NCBI GenBank assembly: GCA_904419285.1
Contig: CAJFQZ010000020.1
Span: forward strand, 1 to 51,151
DNA from: Lachnospiraceae bacterium UBA1818
GTDB lineage: Bacteria > Bacillota > Clostridia > Lachnospirales > Lachnospiraceae
Direction: 5' to 3'
Length of the DNA stretch: 51,151 nt
Shown: positions 1-9,122 of the stretch, piece after piece
Position numbering within the stretch: the stretch's first letter is position 1
Layout of the letters: every line of letters starts with the position of its first letter
Notes under the pieces: model-generated
The model's input: the letters and a program-made list of their open reading frames with translations, nothing else
Databases searched by the model: none
Told to the model about the DNA's origin: nothing
Translations under genes and position numbers: made by a program

Positions 1-2067
1 ACCGGAGAGGTCATGAGCATCTGCAACAACTTCGAGGGAGCGCTCATGAAAGCGATCCGCTCTCTGGAGCAGCATGTGGACAGCCTGATGTCCTATGACT
101 TCACAGGACTTTCGAAAGAAGATCTGATCGAACAGCTTTCCATCGTGGACGACATGCGCATCTGGAGGATCGCGGAGGCAGTCCGCAGGGGCATCGATTA
201 CGATACGATCTACAAGATCACAAAGATCGACCGCTGGTTTATCGATAAGATCGCCATCATCGTGGAGATGGAGAACGCACTGAAAAACGAAGAACTCACA
301 CCGGAGCTTCTCCGCGAGTCGAAACGGATCGAGTTCCCGGACAATGTGATCGCCCGCCTGACAGGAAAGAGCGAGAGAGAGATCCACGACATGCGCCACG
401 AGAACGGCATTGTGGCGGCGTATAAGATCGTTGACACCTGCGCGGCAGAGTTCGCGGCAGAGACGCCGTATTACTACTCTGTATACGGAAGCGAGAACGA
501 GGTGGAGGAGACTTCAGGGAAGAAGAAAGTACTCGTCCTCGGCTCCGGACCGATCCGCATCGGACAGGGAATCGAGTTCGACTTCTGTTCCGTGCACTGT
601 ACTTGGGCGTTCTCAAAAGAAGGGTACGAGACGATCATCGTCAACAACAACCCGGAGACCGTAAGTACGGACTTCGACATTGCGGACAAGCTGTATTTCG
701 AGCCTCTCACGCCGGAAGACGTGGAGAGCATCGTTGACATTGAGAAGCCGGACGGCGCTGTGGTACAGTTCGGGGGACAGACAGCCATCAAGCTGACGGA
801 GGCGCTCATGAAGATGGGAGTGCCGATCCTCGGAACTTCCGCGGAGAACGTGGACAAGGCGGAGGACAGAGAACTCTTCGACGAGATCCTGGAAGAGTGC
901 GAGATCCCGCGCCCCACAGGAGGAACCGTATTTACCGCAGAGGAAGCAAAAGAAGTGGCAAACCGCCTCGGCTATCCGGTGCTGGTACGCCCGTCCTACG
1001 TGCTGGGCGGCCAGGGCATGCAGATCGCCATCAATGACAATGACATCGACCAGTTTATCGGCATCATCAACCGGATCGCGCAGGATCATCCGATCCTTGT
1101 GGATAAATACCTGCAGGGCAAGGAGATCGAGGTGGATGCGGTGTGCGACGGAACCGATATCCTGATCCCGGGAATCATGGAGCACATCGAGCGCGCGGGA
1201 ATCCACTCCGGAGACAGTATCTCCGTCTACCCGGCGCAGAGCCTGACAGAGGGCGCAAAGGCGAAGATCGCGGAGTACACGAGACGACTTGCAAAATCCC
1301 TGCACGTCATCGGTATGATCAATATCCAGTTCATCGTCTGCGGCGAGGAGGATGTGTATGTGATCGAGGTCAACCCGAGATCCAGCCGTACCGTGCCGTA
1401 CATCAGCAAGGTGACAGGCATCCCGATTGTGCCGCTTGCGACACAGGTCATCATCGGAAAGAAGATCAAAGAACTGGGATACGCACCGGGACTTCAGCCG
1501 GAGGCAGACTATGTGGCAGTCAAGATGCCGGTATTCTCCTTTGAGAAGATCCGCGGCGCTGACATCAGCCTGGGACCTGAGATGAAGTCCACAGGAGAGT
1601 GTCTTGGCATTGCAAAGACCTTCGACGAGGCGCTCTACAAAGCGTTCCTGGGCGCAGGCATCAAACTGCCGAAATTCAAGAACATGATCATGACAGTCCG
1701 CGACGAGGACCAGCCGGAGGCAGTGGAGATCGGACGCAGGTTCGAGGCTATCGGCTACCACATCTTCGCCACCAGCGGAACAGCGCGTGCGCTGAACGCG
1801 GCGGGCGTGAAGGCAACTCCGGTCCGCAAGATCGAGCAGGAGTCTCCGAACCTTCTCGACCTGATCCTGGGACACAAGATCGACCTTGTCATCGATATCC
1901 CGGCACAGGGAGCAGAGCACTCCAAGGATGGATTCGTCATCCGCAGGAATGCCATCGAGACAGGCGTGAACGTGCTGACCGCGATCGATACGGCGGAGGC
2001 GCTGATCACAAGTCTTGAAAATACAGATATAAAGAAGCTTACACTGATTGATATTGCTACGATCTAA
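1..2067 (+). CDS. carB: Carbamoyl-phosphate synthase large subunit, 3' part (gene starts before the window)
   Basis: The reading frame is open from the first base, and the codons before the ATG at 13 (T-G-E-V) already fit the family, so this is the C-terminal 688 residues of a protein of about 1070. CarB makes carbamoyl phosphate from bicarbonate, ATP and ammonia supplied by CarA, for pyrimidine and arginine synthesis in the cytoplasm. Visible parts are the end of the first half and the oligomerisation region, then the second carbamate-kinase-like half with the nucleotide-binding start VLVLGSGPIRIGQGIEFDF, the ATP-grasp segment with RPSYVLGGQGM and the metal-binding stretch IEVNPRSSRTVP. The C-terminal MGS-like allosteric domain (IFATSGTARAL) is intact. 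A terminator follows closely, so carB is probably the last gene of its operon. Confidence 0.97.
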   Translation, partial: TGEVMSICNNFEGALMKAIRSLEQHVDSLMSYDFTGLSKEDLIEQLSIVDDMRIWRIAEAVRRGIDYDTIYKITKIDRWFIDKIAIIVEMENALKNEELTPELLRESKRIEFPDNVIARLTGKSEREIHDMRHENGIVAAYKIVDTCAAEFAAETPYYYSVYGSENEVEETSGKKKVLVLGSGPIRIGQGIEFDFCSVHCTWAFSKEGYETIIVNNNPETVSTDFDIADKLYFEPLTPEDVESIVDIEKPDGAVVQFGGQTAIKLTEALMKMGVPILGTSAENVDKAEDRELFDEILEECEIPRPTGGTVFTAEEAKEVANRLGYPVLVRPSYVLGGQGMQIAINDNDIDQFIGIINRIAQDHPILVDKYLQGKEIEVDAVCDGTDILIPGIMEHIERAGIHSGDSISVYPAQSLTEGAKAKIAEYTRRLAKSLHVIGMINIQFIVCGEEDVYVIEVNPRSSRTVPYISKVTGIPIVPLATQVIIGKKIKELGYAPGLQPEADYVAVKMPVFSFEKIRGADISLGPEMKSTGECLGIAKTFDEALYKAFLGAGIKLPKFKNMIMTVRDEDQPEAVEIGRRFEAIGYHIFATSGTARALNAAGVKATPVRKIEQESPNLLDLILGHKIDLVIDIPAQGAEHSKDGFVIRRNAIETGVNVLTAIDTAEALITSLENTDIKKLTLIDIATI

Positions 2068-2077
2068 GAAATAATCC

Positions 2078-2116
2078 GCCGGGAGAGGGATATACCGCTC
2101 CCGGCTGTTTCTTTCT
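2078..2116 (+). terminator. Intrinsic terminator after carB
   Basis: A perfect 8-bp stem, GCCGGGAG (2078-2085) with CTCCCGGC (2098-2105), has a 12-nt loop and is followed by the T-rich run TGTTTCTTTCT. It lies 11 nt after the carB stop codon. Confidence 0.85.
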
Positions 2117-2190
2117 CAGAGGGAAGAAAGTGAGCAGGAGAGGAGAACTTCGAAAGGGGAAGAATGGATTTGGAAGTTTGGATTTGTTTG

Positions 2191-2218
2191 TTGAAAAAAG
2201 CTTTATGTATGGTATTAT
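2191..2218 (+). promoter_or_regulatory. Likely sigma-A promoter for the AAA-ATPase gene
   Basis: TTGAAA (2191-2196) and TATTAT (2213-2218) are separated by 16 bp, about 37 bp upstream of the GTG start at 2255. This is a fair but not perfect match. The gene has its own terminator upstream, so it needs its own promoter. Confidence 0.5.
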
Positions 2219-2254
2219 GGATTTAGCATTTTATCTGAAGGAGCGTGACAGCAG

Positions 2255-3838
2255 GTGAGAAAAACCTTTAATACAGATGGATACTGTGACCCGGAGCTTA
2301 ATTATATGGTCGATTTGTCCGGCAGACTTGCTGAGATCAAGTCGATGGTTGACGAAGGAAAATATTTTACGGTCAACAGGGCCAGACAGTATGGGAAGAC
2401 TACGGTATTGACAGCGCTGGCAGAATATTTGAAAAAAGAGTATTCCGTTATCAGTCTGGACTTCCAGATGATCAGCGGTGCTGATTTTGAGACGGAGCAG
2501 AGTTTTGTCGCAGCTTTTTCGAGAGAACTGCTGGATTGCGCGGAGAAGATCCCTGTCAGCGTGGAAACTAAGCTGAACCAATACTCCACAGGTACAGTGC
2601 GCGAGGCGACGTTATCAGTGCTGTTTAAGGCTTTGGCAGAATGGTGTGGAAAATCTCTGAAAAAAATCGTCCTGATCATTGATGAGGTCGATACGGCCTC
2701 GAACAATCAGGTTTTCGTTGATTTCCTTGCACAGCTCAGGGCATATTATCTGAAAAGAAGAAGAATGCATACGTTTCAGTCGGTAATTCTTGCAGGAGTA
2801 TATGATATCAGGAATATCAGGAGGCGTATCCGCCCGGATGATGAGCATAAGCAGAACAGTCCCTGGAATATTGCGGCTGATTTTGATGTGGATCTGAGTT
2901 TTACGGCAGAAGATATTGCGGGGATGCTGGCGCAGTATGAAGCGGATTATCATACCGGAATGGATATTAAGAAGATTTCGGAACTGTTATATGACTACAC
3001 TTCGGGCTATCCGTTCCTGGTTTCACGTCTCTGTAAGCTCATGGATGAGAAAATAGCGGGGACAGGCGTGTTCCCCGGGCGAGGGGACGTCTGGTCCGGG
3101 GAAGGCGTTATGGAAGCGGTAAAAAGGCTGCTTTCTGAAAAGAATACATTGTTTGAATCGCTGATCGGAAAACTGAATGATTACCCGGAGCTCAGGAAGA
3201 TGATTTATCTGCTCCTGTTTCAGGGGCAGCCGATCGCATATAATGCTGATGACCAGTCGATAGATATGCTTCTTATGTTTGGCTTTATCAGGATCGAGAA
3301 TGCGTCGGTACAGATTGCGAACAGGATCTTTGAGACACGTCTATATAATTATTTTCTTACCCTGCCGGAGGTGCAGAATGGGGAGATGTATAAACTGGCC
3401 CTTCGCGGCAGGAACCAGTTTATCAGGGAAGGAAAACTGGATATGCGCCTTCTGCTTGAGAAGTTTACAGTTCATTTTGATGATATTTATGGGGATCGGG
3501 ATGAAAAGTTCGTTGAAGAAGACGGACGCCGTTATTTTATGCTTTATTTAAAGCCGATCATCAATGGAACGGGAAATTATTATGTAGAGGCGCGCACGAG
3601 AAATCAGGAGCGTACGGATTTGATTATTGACTACCTCGGCACACAGTATATTGTTGAAATGAAAGTATGGCATGGGAAGGCTTACAATGAGCGGGGAGAA
3701 GAGCAGCTCAAAGATTATCTGGAGTATTATCACCTGAAAGAAGGGTATATGCTCAGCTTCAACTTTAACAAGAAAAAGGAGATTGGGGTAAAAGAAATCA
3801 AAATCGGAGATAAAACTTTAATCGAGGCGGTTGTATAG
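2255..3838 (+). CDS. AAA-ATPase-like protein with C-terminal PD-(D/E)XK nuclease-like domain
   Basis: This is a 527-residue protein of the common gut-Firmicute family that joins an AAA-ATPase_like domain to a DUF1703/PD-(D/E)XK domain. A Walker A-like loop NRARQYGKTT is at residues 41-50 and a Walker B stretch IIDEVD at 141-146. Near the C-terminus, RTDLIIDYLGTQYIVEMKVW has the spaced D and ExK residues of the nuclease fold. The start is the GTG at 2255, with GAAGGAG at 2237-2243; no in-frame ATG fits better. The biological role of this family is unknown. It often occurs in many copies per genome, and roles in mobile elements or defence have been suggested but not shown. It is probably a single-gene unit, since it sits between a terminator and a two-component operon that begins 20 nt later. 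Confidence 0.85.
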   Translation: MRKTFNTDGYCDPELNYMVDLSGRLAEIKSMVDEGKYFTVNRARQYGKTTVLTALAEYLKKEYSVISLDFQMISGADFETEQSFVAAFSRELLDCAEKIPVSVETKLNQYSTGTVREATLSVLFKALAEWCGKSLKKIVLIIDEVDTASNNQVFVDFLAQLRAYYLKRRRMHTFQSVILAGVYDIRNIRRRIRPDDEHKQNSPWNIAADFDVDLSFTAEDIAGMLAQYEADYHTGMDIKKISELLYDYTSGYPFLVSRLCKLMDEKIAGTGVFPGRGDVWSGEGVMEAVKRLLSEKNTLFESLIGKLNDYPELRKMIYLLLFQGQPIAYNADDQSIDMLLMFGFIRIENASVQIANRIFETRLYNYFLTLPEVQNGEMYKLALRGRNQFIREGKLDMRLLLEKFTVHFDDIYGDRDEKFVEEDGRRYFMLYLKPIINGTGNYYVEARTRNQERTDLIIDYLGTQYIVEMKVWHGKAYNERGEEQLKDYLEYYHLKEGYMLSFNFNKKKEIGVKEIKIGDKTLIEAVV

Positions 3839-3858
3839 GAATCAGTGAGGAGAATCAT

Positions 3859-4536
3859 ATGAGCAGAATATTGATCATAGAGGATGATGAAGACCTCCGA
3901 GAGGGGCTTGCTTTTTCGCTTGCTTTGGACGGCTGTGAGACGTCGTGCGCCGGGACGAAGCGGGAGGGCATGGAGCAGCTGAAGAAGGGCAGGTATGATC
4001 TTGTCCTGCTGGACTGCAACCTGCCGGACGGCAGCGGGTATGACCTGTGCACGGAGATCCGGGAGTACGGGGACATGCCCATTTTTATGCTGACGGCAAG
4101 AAATACGGAGATGGACGAGGTGAAAGCGCTGGAGCTGGGAGCGGCGGATTTTATGTCCAAGCCGTTCTCGCTTGCGGTCCTGAAGGCAAGGATCCGGAAG
4201 ATCCTTCAGAGCGCACAGCAGGGCAGCAGGCTCGTTTCCGGAGGGATCCTCATTGACAGGGACGCCTGCAGAGTCTCAGGGAAGGGCGGTGAGATCCCAC
4301 TCAGCAGGATCGAATACCAGCTGCTTTTGTATCTTGTGGAGAACCGGAACCGGGTGCTTGCCAAAGAACAGATCCTCTCCCATGTGTGGGACAGCCAGGG
4401 AAAGTTTGTGGATGAGAATACGCTCTCCGTAAATATCCGAAGGCTCCGGGCAAAACTTGAGGAGGATCCGAAACATCCGGAGAGGATCCGGACCGTCCAC
4501 GGGATCGGTTATGTCTGGAAGGAGGGAGAGCAGTGA
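3859..4536 (+). CDS. OmpR/PhoB-family response regulator (BceR-like)
   Basis: This 225-residue protein has a receiver domain followed by a winged-helix DNA-binding domain. The acidic pocket is in IIEDDED, the phospho-acceptor is Asp52 in LLDCNLPD, Thr79 is in MLTA and the conserved Lys101 is in SKPF. The C-terminal domain ends with RLRAKLEEDP and VHGIGYVW, typical of the Trans_Reg_C wing. GAGGAGA precedes the ATG. It overlaps the kinase gene by 4 nt, and an ABC transporter pair follows, the layout of BceRS-BceAB modules that sense and resist cell-envelope-active peptides. The target is probably the downstream ABC operon. The actual inducing compound cannot be told from sequence. Confidence 0.93.
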   Translation: MSRILIIEDDEDLREGLAFSLALDGCETSCAGTKREGMEQLKKGRYDLVLLDCNLPDGSGYDLCTEIREYGDMPIFMLTARNTEMDEVKALELGAADFMSKPFSLAVLKARIRKILQSAQQGSRLVSGGILIDRDACRVSGKGGEIPLSRIEYQLLLYLVENRNRVLAKEQILSHVWDSQGKFVDENTLSVNIRRLRAKLEEDPKHPERIRTVHGIGYVWKEGEQ

Positions 4537-5453
4537 CGCTGACAGTGATCCTGGCAGTCCTTCTCCTTGCGGCCGCAGGCGGCTGCGTGTGCGGATGGCG
4601 CCGGAACCGGAAGATGTACCGGGTGATCGACCGGATGCTGGATGAGATTCTGGACGGAGAGGAGATCTCCCAGTCGGACATAAGGGAAGGAGAGATCTCA
4701 GCGCTCGCGTCCAAGGCGAAGCGGATCCGGGAAAAGGTGGAGAACGGGATCTACCACGCGGAGGAAGAGAAGGAGCAGGTAAAGAGCCAGATCTCCAACA
4801 TGTCCCATCAGCTGAAGACGCCTCTCGCAGGGCTGATGATGTACCGCGAGATGCTGGAAGAGGAAGGGCTGGACGACAGAACGCGAAAGAAGTTTTTACA
4901 GAAAATGAAGCAGCAGTCAGAGAAACTCGACTGGATCCTGCAGTCCCTGTTCAAGATGGTAAATCTGGAGCAGGGCGCTGTTGTGTTCGAGGCAGAACCG
5001 CTGCCCATAAAGGAGACGATTCTTGACGCGGTCACGGCAGTCCTGGACAAGGCGGACAAAAAAGGGATCGAGATCACGACAGAGCCATTCGCAGACCAGA
5101 CTCTCTGGCATAACCGGAAGTGGACGGCGGAGGTCCTCGTCAACCTGCTGGAAAACGCAGTGAAGTATACAGAGACCGGCGGACAGATCACCATTGCTGT
5201 CAGGCCCATGGAGCTGTATACAGAGATCGCTGTCGCGGATACCGGAATGGGGATCTGTGAGGAAGAGCTGCCGGAGATCTTCAAACGCTTCTACAGAAGC
5301 AGGGATGTGGAGAATCTGGAAGGATCCGGGATCGGTCTTTATCTGTCGCGGCTGATATTGGAGCACGAGAAGGGATATCTGACCGCGGTGTCTCAGCCTG
5401 GCCGGGGGAGTGTGTTTTCCGTTTTCTTACAAAACTGTCAGAAACTGCAGTGA
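4533..5453 (+). CDS. Sensor histidine kinase, short N-terminus (BceS-like)
   Basis: This is a 306-residue membrane kinase. The GTG start at 4533 overlaps the TGA of the response regulator. One clear hydrophobic segment (about residues 3-21) is followed directly by a cytoplasmic part, so there is no sizeable extracellular sensor domain. The H-box is SHQLKTPLAG with His92, the N-box is VLVNLLENAVKYTE, and the G-boxes are DTGMGI and GSGIGLYLS. Kinases that sense through a partner transporter (intramembrane-sensing type) look like this, although BceS proper usually has two membrane helices and here only one is evident. It should phosphorylate the regulator encoded just upstream. The last codons overlap the repeat cluster proposed as an operator for the ABC genes. 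Confidence 0.92.
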   Translation: MTLTVILAVLLLAAAGGCVCGWRRNRKMYRVIDRMLDEILDGEEISQSDIREGEISALASKAKRIREKVENGIYHAEEEKEQVKSQISNMSHQLKTPLAGLMMYREMLEEEGLDDRTRKKFLQKMKQQSEKLDWILQSLFKMVNLEQGAVVFEAEPLPIKETILDAVTAVLDKADKKGIEITTEPFADQTLWHNRKWTAEVLVNLLENAVKYTETGGQITIAVRPMELYTEIAVADTGMGICEEELPEIFKRFYRSRDVENLEGSGIGLYLSRLILEHEKGYLTAVSQPGRGSVFSVFLQNCQKLQ

Positions 5454-5490
5454 GGACTGTCAGGCTGGTGAAAGAACTGTCTGATATTCT
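5434..5490 (+). promoter_or_regulatory. Direct-repeat cluster, candidate operator/promoter for the ABC genes
   Basis: ACTGTCAG occurs at 5434-5441 and 5456-5463, with ACTGTCTG at 5476-5483, a spacing of 22 and 20 bp, close to two helix turns. A partial copy, ACTGCAG, is at 5444-5450. Direct repeats in helical phase are the usual binding target of OmpR-type regulators. A weak -10-like TATTCT (5485-5490) follows. The rest of this 200-bp gap holds a small UUCG-loop hairpin, TCTGC/GCAGA (5513-5526), and no convincing gene. Assignment to the upstream regulator is inference. Confidence 0.45.
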
Positions 5491-5653
5491 TTTTATCAGA
5501 AGAGAAAAGACTTCTGCTTCGGCAGAGAGTGAAAAGCAATGCCAAGCGGCGGAGTCTTTCTCTGTCTGATGAACGCGGCCGCGCGGGAGAAGCAGCATGG
5601 GCTCCGGCTCACGCTCTGTCCGCTGCGGACCGGCGCAGAAAGGGGATTTACAG

Positions 5654-6379
5654 ATGGAAATACTGCAGGTGAAACAGATCCACAAGATCTATGGAGAGAA
5701 GGAAAACAAGGTCCATGCGCTCAAAGATGTATCTTTCACGGTCGATCAGGGAGAATTTATCGCCATCGTCGGCACATCCGGCTCAGGCAAGAGCACGCTT
5801 TTAAATCTCATCGGCGGACTGGACACGCCCACACAGGGACAGATCATCATACGGGGACACGATATCGCGTCGCTGAACAGAAAAGAGCTGACGATCTTCC
5901 GGAGGAGGAATATCGGATTCGTCTTTCAGAATTACAGCCTGATGCCGGTCCTGAACGTGTATGACAATGTGGCTCTACCGGTCACCTTTGACAGAGGGAA
6001 GCATGTGGACCATGAGTATATCAGGGAACTGTTAAAAGAGCTGGGACTGTGGGAGAAGAGGAAGCGCTATCCCAATGAACTCTCCGGCGGACAGCAGCAG
6101 AGGACAGCCCTTGCGCGGGCGCTGGCGAACAAGCCGGCGCTGATTCTCGCCGACGAGCCCACCGGCAACCTGGATTCGGCGACTACAGTGGAGGTCATGG
6201 GGCTTCTGAAGGAGAGCAGCAGGAAATACAGCCAGACCATCCTTATGGTGACCCACAACGAAGCGCTGGCGCAGGCCTGCGACCGGATCATACGGATCGA
6301 GGACGGGAGGCTGTATGAACGGAAAAAGGAATCGGCAGTACCGGGCAGAACCGCAGGGAAGGGCGGTGACCGGTCATGA
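5654..6379 (+). CDS. ABC transporter ATP-binding protein (MacB/LolD/BceA type)
   Basis: This 241-residue ATPase energises the FtsX-type permease encoded next, which it overlaps by 4 nt. The Walker A motif GTSGSGKST is at residues 40-48, the signature is LSGGQQQR, and Walker B with the catalytic Glu is ALILADEPTGNLDS. The H-loop is in LMVTHN. The ATG at 5654 is chosen because AGGGGA lies at 5641-5646 and family homology begins at MEILQVKQIHKIYG. An upstream in-frame ATG at 5597 would add 19 residues with no matching ribosome binding site. By context this is the ATPase of a BceAB-like envelope-stress exporter controlled by the preceding two-component pair. Confidence 0.95.
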   Translation: MEILQVKQIHKIYGEKENKVHALKDVSFTVDQGEFIAIVGTSGSGKSTLLNLIGGLDTPTQGQIIIRGHDIASLNRKELTIFRRRNIGFVFQNYSLMPVLNVYDNVALPVTFDRGKHVDHEYIRELLKELGLWEKRKRYPNELSGGQQQRTALARALANKPALILADEPTGNLDSATTVEVMGLLKESSRKYSQTILMVTHNEALAQACDRIIRIEDGRLYERKKESAVPGRTAGKGGDRS

Positions 6380-9084
6380 GAAATATGCTGAGACTTTCTT
6401 TTGCCTATCTGAGGCATTATAAAAAGCAGACGGCGGCTCTGTTTGTCGGGATCCTGCTCTCCGCGGCGCTGCTGACCGGCGTCGGTTCTCTTTTTAATAG
6501 CGGAAAGGAAGCGGCAAAGGAAAATGCAAGGACAGAATATGGGGACTGGCACTATGAGACGCGGTGCGACCTTCCGTGGTTTGAAGCATTCCAGGTGGAT
6601 GTGGAAAAAAACGGAACCGGGGACGGATCTCTCAATGGAGACGGATTCCGTGTGGAAAAGTATGGCATTGAAATCGTGAAAAAGGCGGTCGCAGAGCCAT
6701 TTGACATTCGGTATGTGACGGGAGACGACGCTTATCTCGAGATGATGGACCGGGAACTGCTGGAAGGAAAGATGCCTGAGGCGGAGAATGAGATGGCGGC
6801 CGACGTCCAGACCCTCCGCAACCTGGGGGTGCCGCAGGAATTAGGCGCCGGGATCGAGCTGGACGGCGAGACATTCCTCCTGTCGGGAATCCTGACAGAG
6901 ATGCCCGAGAAGCTTGGGGAGCAGCAGGGAGGCTCCGTGCAGGTCTTTGTAAGCGAGGATCTGGATTACGGGATGAACGGAAGCTTTCTCTATCTGAAGT
7001 TCGACGAGTCCCGTCCGGTGCAGGAGCAGATCAGAGCATTTACGGAAAGGTATGGCTTTGACGTGAGCACAGTCGCACGCAATAACGGGCTGTCCCCATA
7101 TGTGGGAGGAGACGTGGAGAAGATGTCTCTTTCGGAAATCATGCAGGCGCTGAGCAATCCGGCGATGGGGCTGCCCTATGTCTGGGGAAACCTGAATGAA
7201 AATGAGGTCATGACGGAGGCGGCGGTGCTGATCGCGCTGAGTATCTTCTCTGTTTTTATCATTTACAGCATTTTCCAGGTGTCCGTGCTGAAACGTCTCT
7301 CCCAGTACAGTGTCATGCAGACGCTGGGCATGACGGACGGAGGAACGTTTGCCGTGCTCCTGGCGGAGCTGCTGATGATCTTCCTCGGCGGCTATGCAGC
7401 AGGATGCGTGCTGGGCAGCGGCGCCGCCGCACTGGTCTACGGGAAAGCGGGAAGGATCTTCATTACGCGGAATGTGACGGTGCACAGCGGCGTCAGCACG
7501 GAAGAGACGGCGGCAGAGCTGTCGGTATCGGATCTGCCGGATGCCGGAGCGTTTCAGATTGACTGGGGCATCATCGTGGGAGGAGCCGTTTTCCTCATCC
7601 TCTTTCTTGCGGTGATCAGCTTGATCCTTGTAAGGAAGATGCGGTCTCTCACGCTTCGCCAGATGATCAGCAGAGATACGGCAAAGGGAAGAAAAGACCG
7701 GAAGATCTGCAGCCTGAAGCGGGCGAATCTGACAGGTGTTCTGACAAAACGGTTTATGTTTGCCAGAAAAGGGACTTTCCTGGGAATCCTGCTTTCGCTG
7801 TCCGTGGGAAGCGTCCTTTTTCTCGGGACAGCCTATGTGACGGAGAATACGAGGATCAACAACGAGCTTACCTTTGCGGCAGACGACGGGCTGGGATCGG
7901 ATATCCAGGTGTACGAGGAGTCGGACAGCCTTTCCGACGTTATCCCGGAGGAGGCTGTGGAACAGATGAGAGAGATCGAAGGTCTCGAGAGCGTCCTGCC
8001 GGTCCGGTACATGCTGGGAGAGATCTCTCTGGACGACGGGACCTTTCAGTGGAAGTCCTTTTATGCAGAGGTGGCGGAAGAAGAAGGATTTGAGCCGGAT
8101 CCTGAGATCATGGAGAAGTACAACGGGAAGATCGTGCAGACGGGAGAGGATGACTACCGCCTGAAGGTCAACATTTACGGCTATGACGACGAGATGCTGG
8201 AAGTGCTCGAGGATTATCTTCTTGAGGGAGAGATCGATCCTGACCGGATGCGCGAGGAAAATACGGTGATCATGAAGACTCTGATGGACGGACAGGGAAA
8301 CTACGACGGGATCACTCTGAAGCCCGGGGATACCCTGGAGATCCGTACACCCCGGGATGCCAGGCCGGAAGCGGACGTGCTGAGGTTCCTCGGAGCGGAG
8401 GAGGATTACAGGACTGCCAGCATGGAGATCGCGGCGCTGACGAGCCGTCCGCTGGGAAAAGTGGAGACCTATATCGGCGATGACGGCCAGGGTGAGGTGG
8501 ACCTTATTATGACGAACGAGCAGATGGAGCAGAACTTCGGAGTCACGGGATACCAGACGGTCAGCATTTCGCTGAAGGAGGACGCCGATGCCGCGGAGGC
8601 CGCGGACGCGCTCAGAAGCACAGTGTCCGGGATCAGCCGATGCGTGGTCAGGGATTATACCGCACAAATTGAGGCGCAGAATCTGTATCTTGACCAGCAG
8701 ATCATGTTCTTCTACGGGATCGCGGCAGTGCTCCTGGGGATCAGCCTTCTGCACATCGTGAACAGCATGCATTATCTGGTGGCAGAGAGAAAACACGAGT
8801 TCTCCATCCTGCGCTCCATGGGCATCACGGATTCCGGTTTCTTGAGGATGCTTCTGAAAGAGGGATTGAGATATGGAATCTATGCCGGCGCGGCAACTGT
8901 GATCCTGTACTGGATCGTGCAGAAAGTCCTGTATTACTTTATGACAAAGGTGTACTTCTACCTTCATCCGCAGGGGACGATCGCGCCGGGATATCTGATC
9001 GCCGCGGCGATGCTGGATGTGATCCTCTGCGCTGGGGCAATGACGCTGGCGGGGAGGAAGATGCTGAGACAGCAGGAAATATAG
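6376..9084 (+). CDS. FtsX-like ABC transporter permease (BceB/MacB-like)
   Basis: This is a 902-residue membrane protein. After one N-terminal helix (residues about 18-38) comes an extracytoplasmic stretch of some 240 residues. A first FtsX block of three helices (about residues 280-420) includes SQYSVMQTLGMTD. A central helix at about 465 is followed by a second long extracytoplasmic domain, and a second FtsX block (about 775-900) contains HEFSILRSMGITD. The duplicated FtsX layout and large soluble domains mark this as a mechanotransmission-type transporter rather than an import channel. It starts inside the ATGA overlap with its ATPase. It is longer than the classic BceB of about 650 residues, so it may be a related subfamily. 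The substrate is unknown; peptide antibiotics or lipoproteins are the usual candidates. Confidence 0.9.
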   Translation: MRNMLRLSFAYLRHYKKQTAALFVGILLSAALLTGVGSLFNSGKEAAKENARTEYGDWHYETRCDLPWFEAFQVDVEKNGTGDGSLNGDGFRVEKYGIEIVKKAVAEPFDIRYVTGDDAYLEMMDRELLEGKMPEAENEMAADVQTLRNLGVPQELGAGIELDGETFLLSGILTEMPEKLGEQQGGSVQVFVSEDLDYGMNGSFLYLKFDESRPVQEQIRAFTERYGFDVSTVARNNGLSPYVGGDVEKMSLSEIMQALSNPAMGLPYVWGNLNENEVMTEAAVLIALSIFSVFIIYSIFQVSVLKRLSQYSVMQTLGMTDGGTFAVLLAELLMIFLGGYAAGCVLGSGAAALVYGKAGRIFITRNVTVHSGVSTEETAAELSVSDLPDAGAFQIDWGIIVGGAVFLILFLAVISLILVRKMRSLTLRQMISRDTAKGRKDRKICSLKRANLTGVLTKRFMFARKGTFLGILLSLSVGSVLFLGTAYVTENTRINNELTFAADDGLGSDIQVYEESDSLSDVIPEEAVEQMREIEGLESVLPVRYMLGEISLDDGTFQWKSFYAEVAEEEGFEPDPEIMEKYNGKIVQTGEDDYRLKVNIYGYDDEMLEVLEDYLLEGEIDPDRMREENTVIMKTLMDGQGNYDGITLKPGDTLEIRTPRDARPEADVLRFLGAEEDYRTASMEIAALTSRPLGKVETYIGDDGQGEVDLIMTNEQMEQNFGVTGYQTVSISLKEDADAAEAADALRSTVSGISRCVVRDYTAQIEAQNLYLDQQIMFFYGIAAVLLGISLLHIVNSMHYLVAERKHEFSILRSMGITDSGFLRMLLKEGLRYGIYAGAATVILYWIVQKVLYYFMTKVYFYLHPQGTIAPGYLIAAAMLDVILCAGAMTLAGRKMLRQQEI

Positions 9085-9098
9085 GTGCGGAGCGCCGG

Positions 9099-9122
9099 CT
9101 GAAACTCCGTCCGGAGTTTCAG
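9099..9122. terminator. Hairpin between convergent genes
   Basis: A perfect 10-bp stem, CTGAAACTCC (9099-9108) with GGAGTTTCAG (9113-9122), has a GTCC loop. It separates the permease gene from the convergent LytTR regulator, whose stop codon is inside the stem. Neither strand has a U-run, so efficiency is uncertain. Confidence 0.5.

Noticed and set aside
613-1920. Long open frame on the minus strand inside carB
   Set aside because: It lies wholly antisense to a clear housekeeping gene, has low-complexity Asp/Arg/Leu-rich translation and no ribosome binding site. It is an effect of codon bias.
6841-8967. 708-codon open frame on the minus strand inside the FtsX-type permease gene
   Set aside because: His/Arg/Leu-rich translation with no domain pattern, fully antisense to a real gene. 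A shadow frame.
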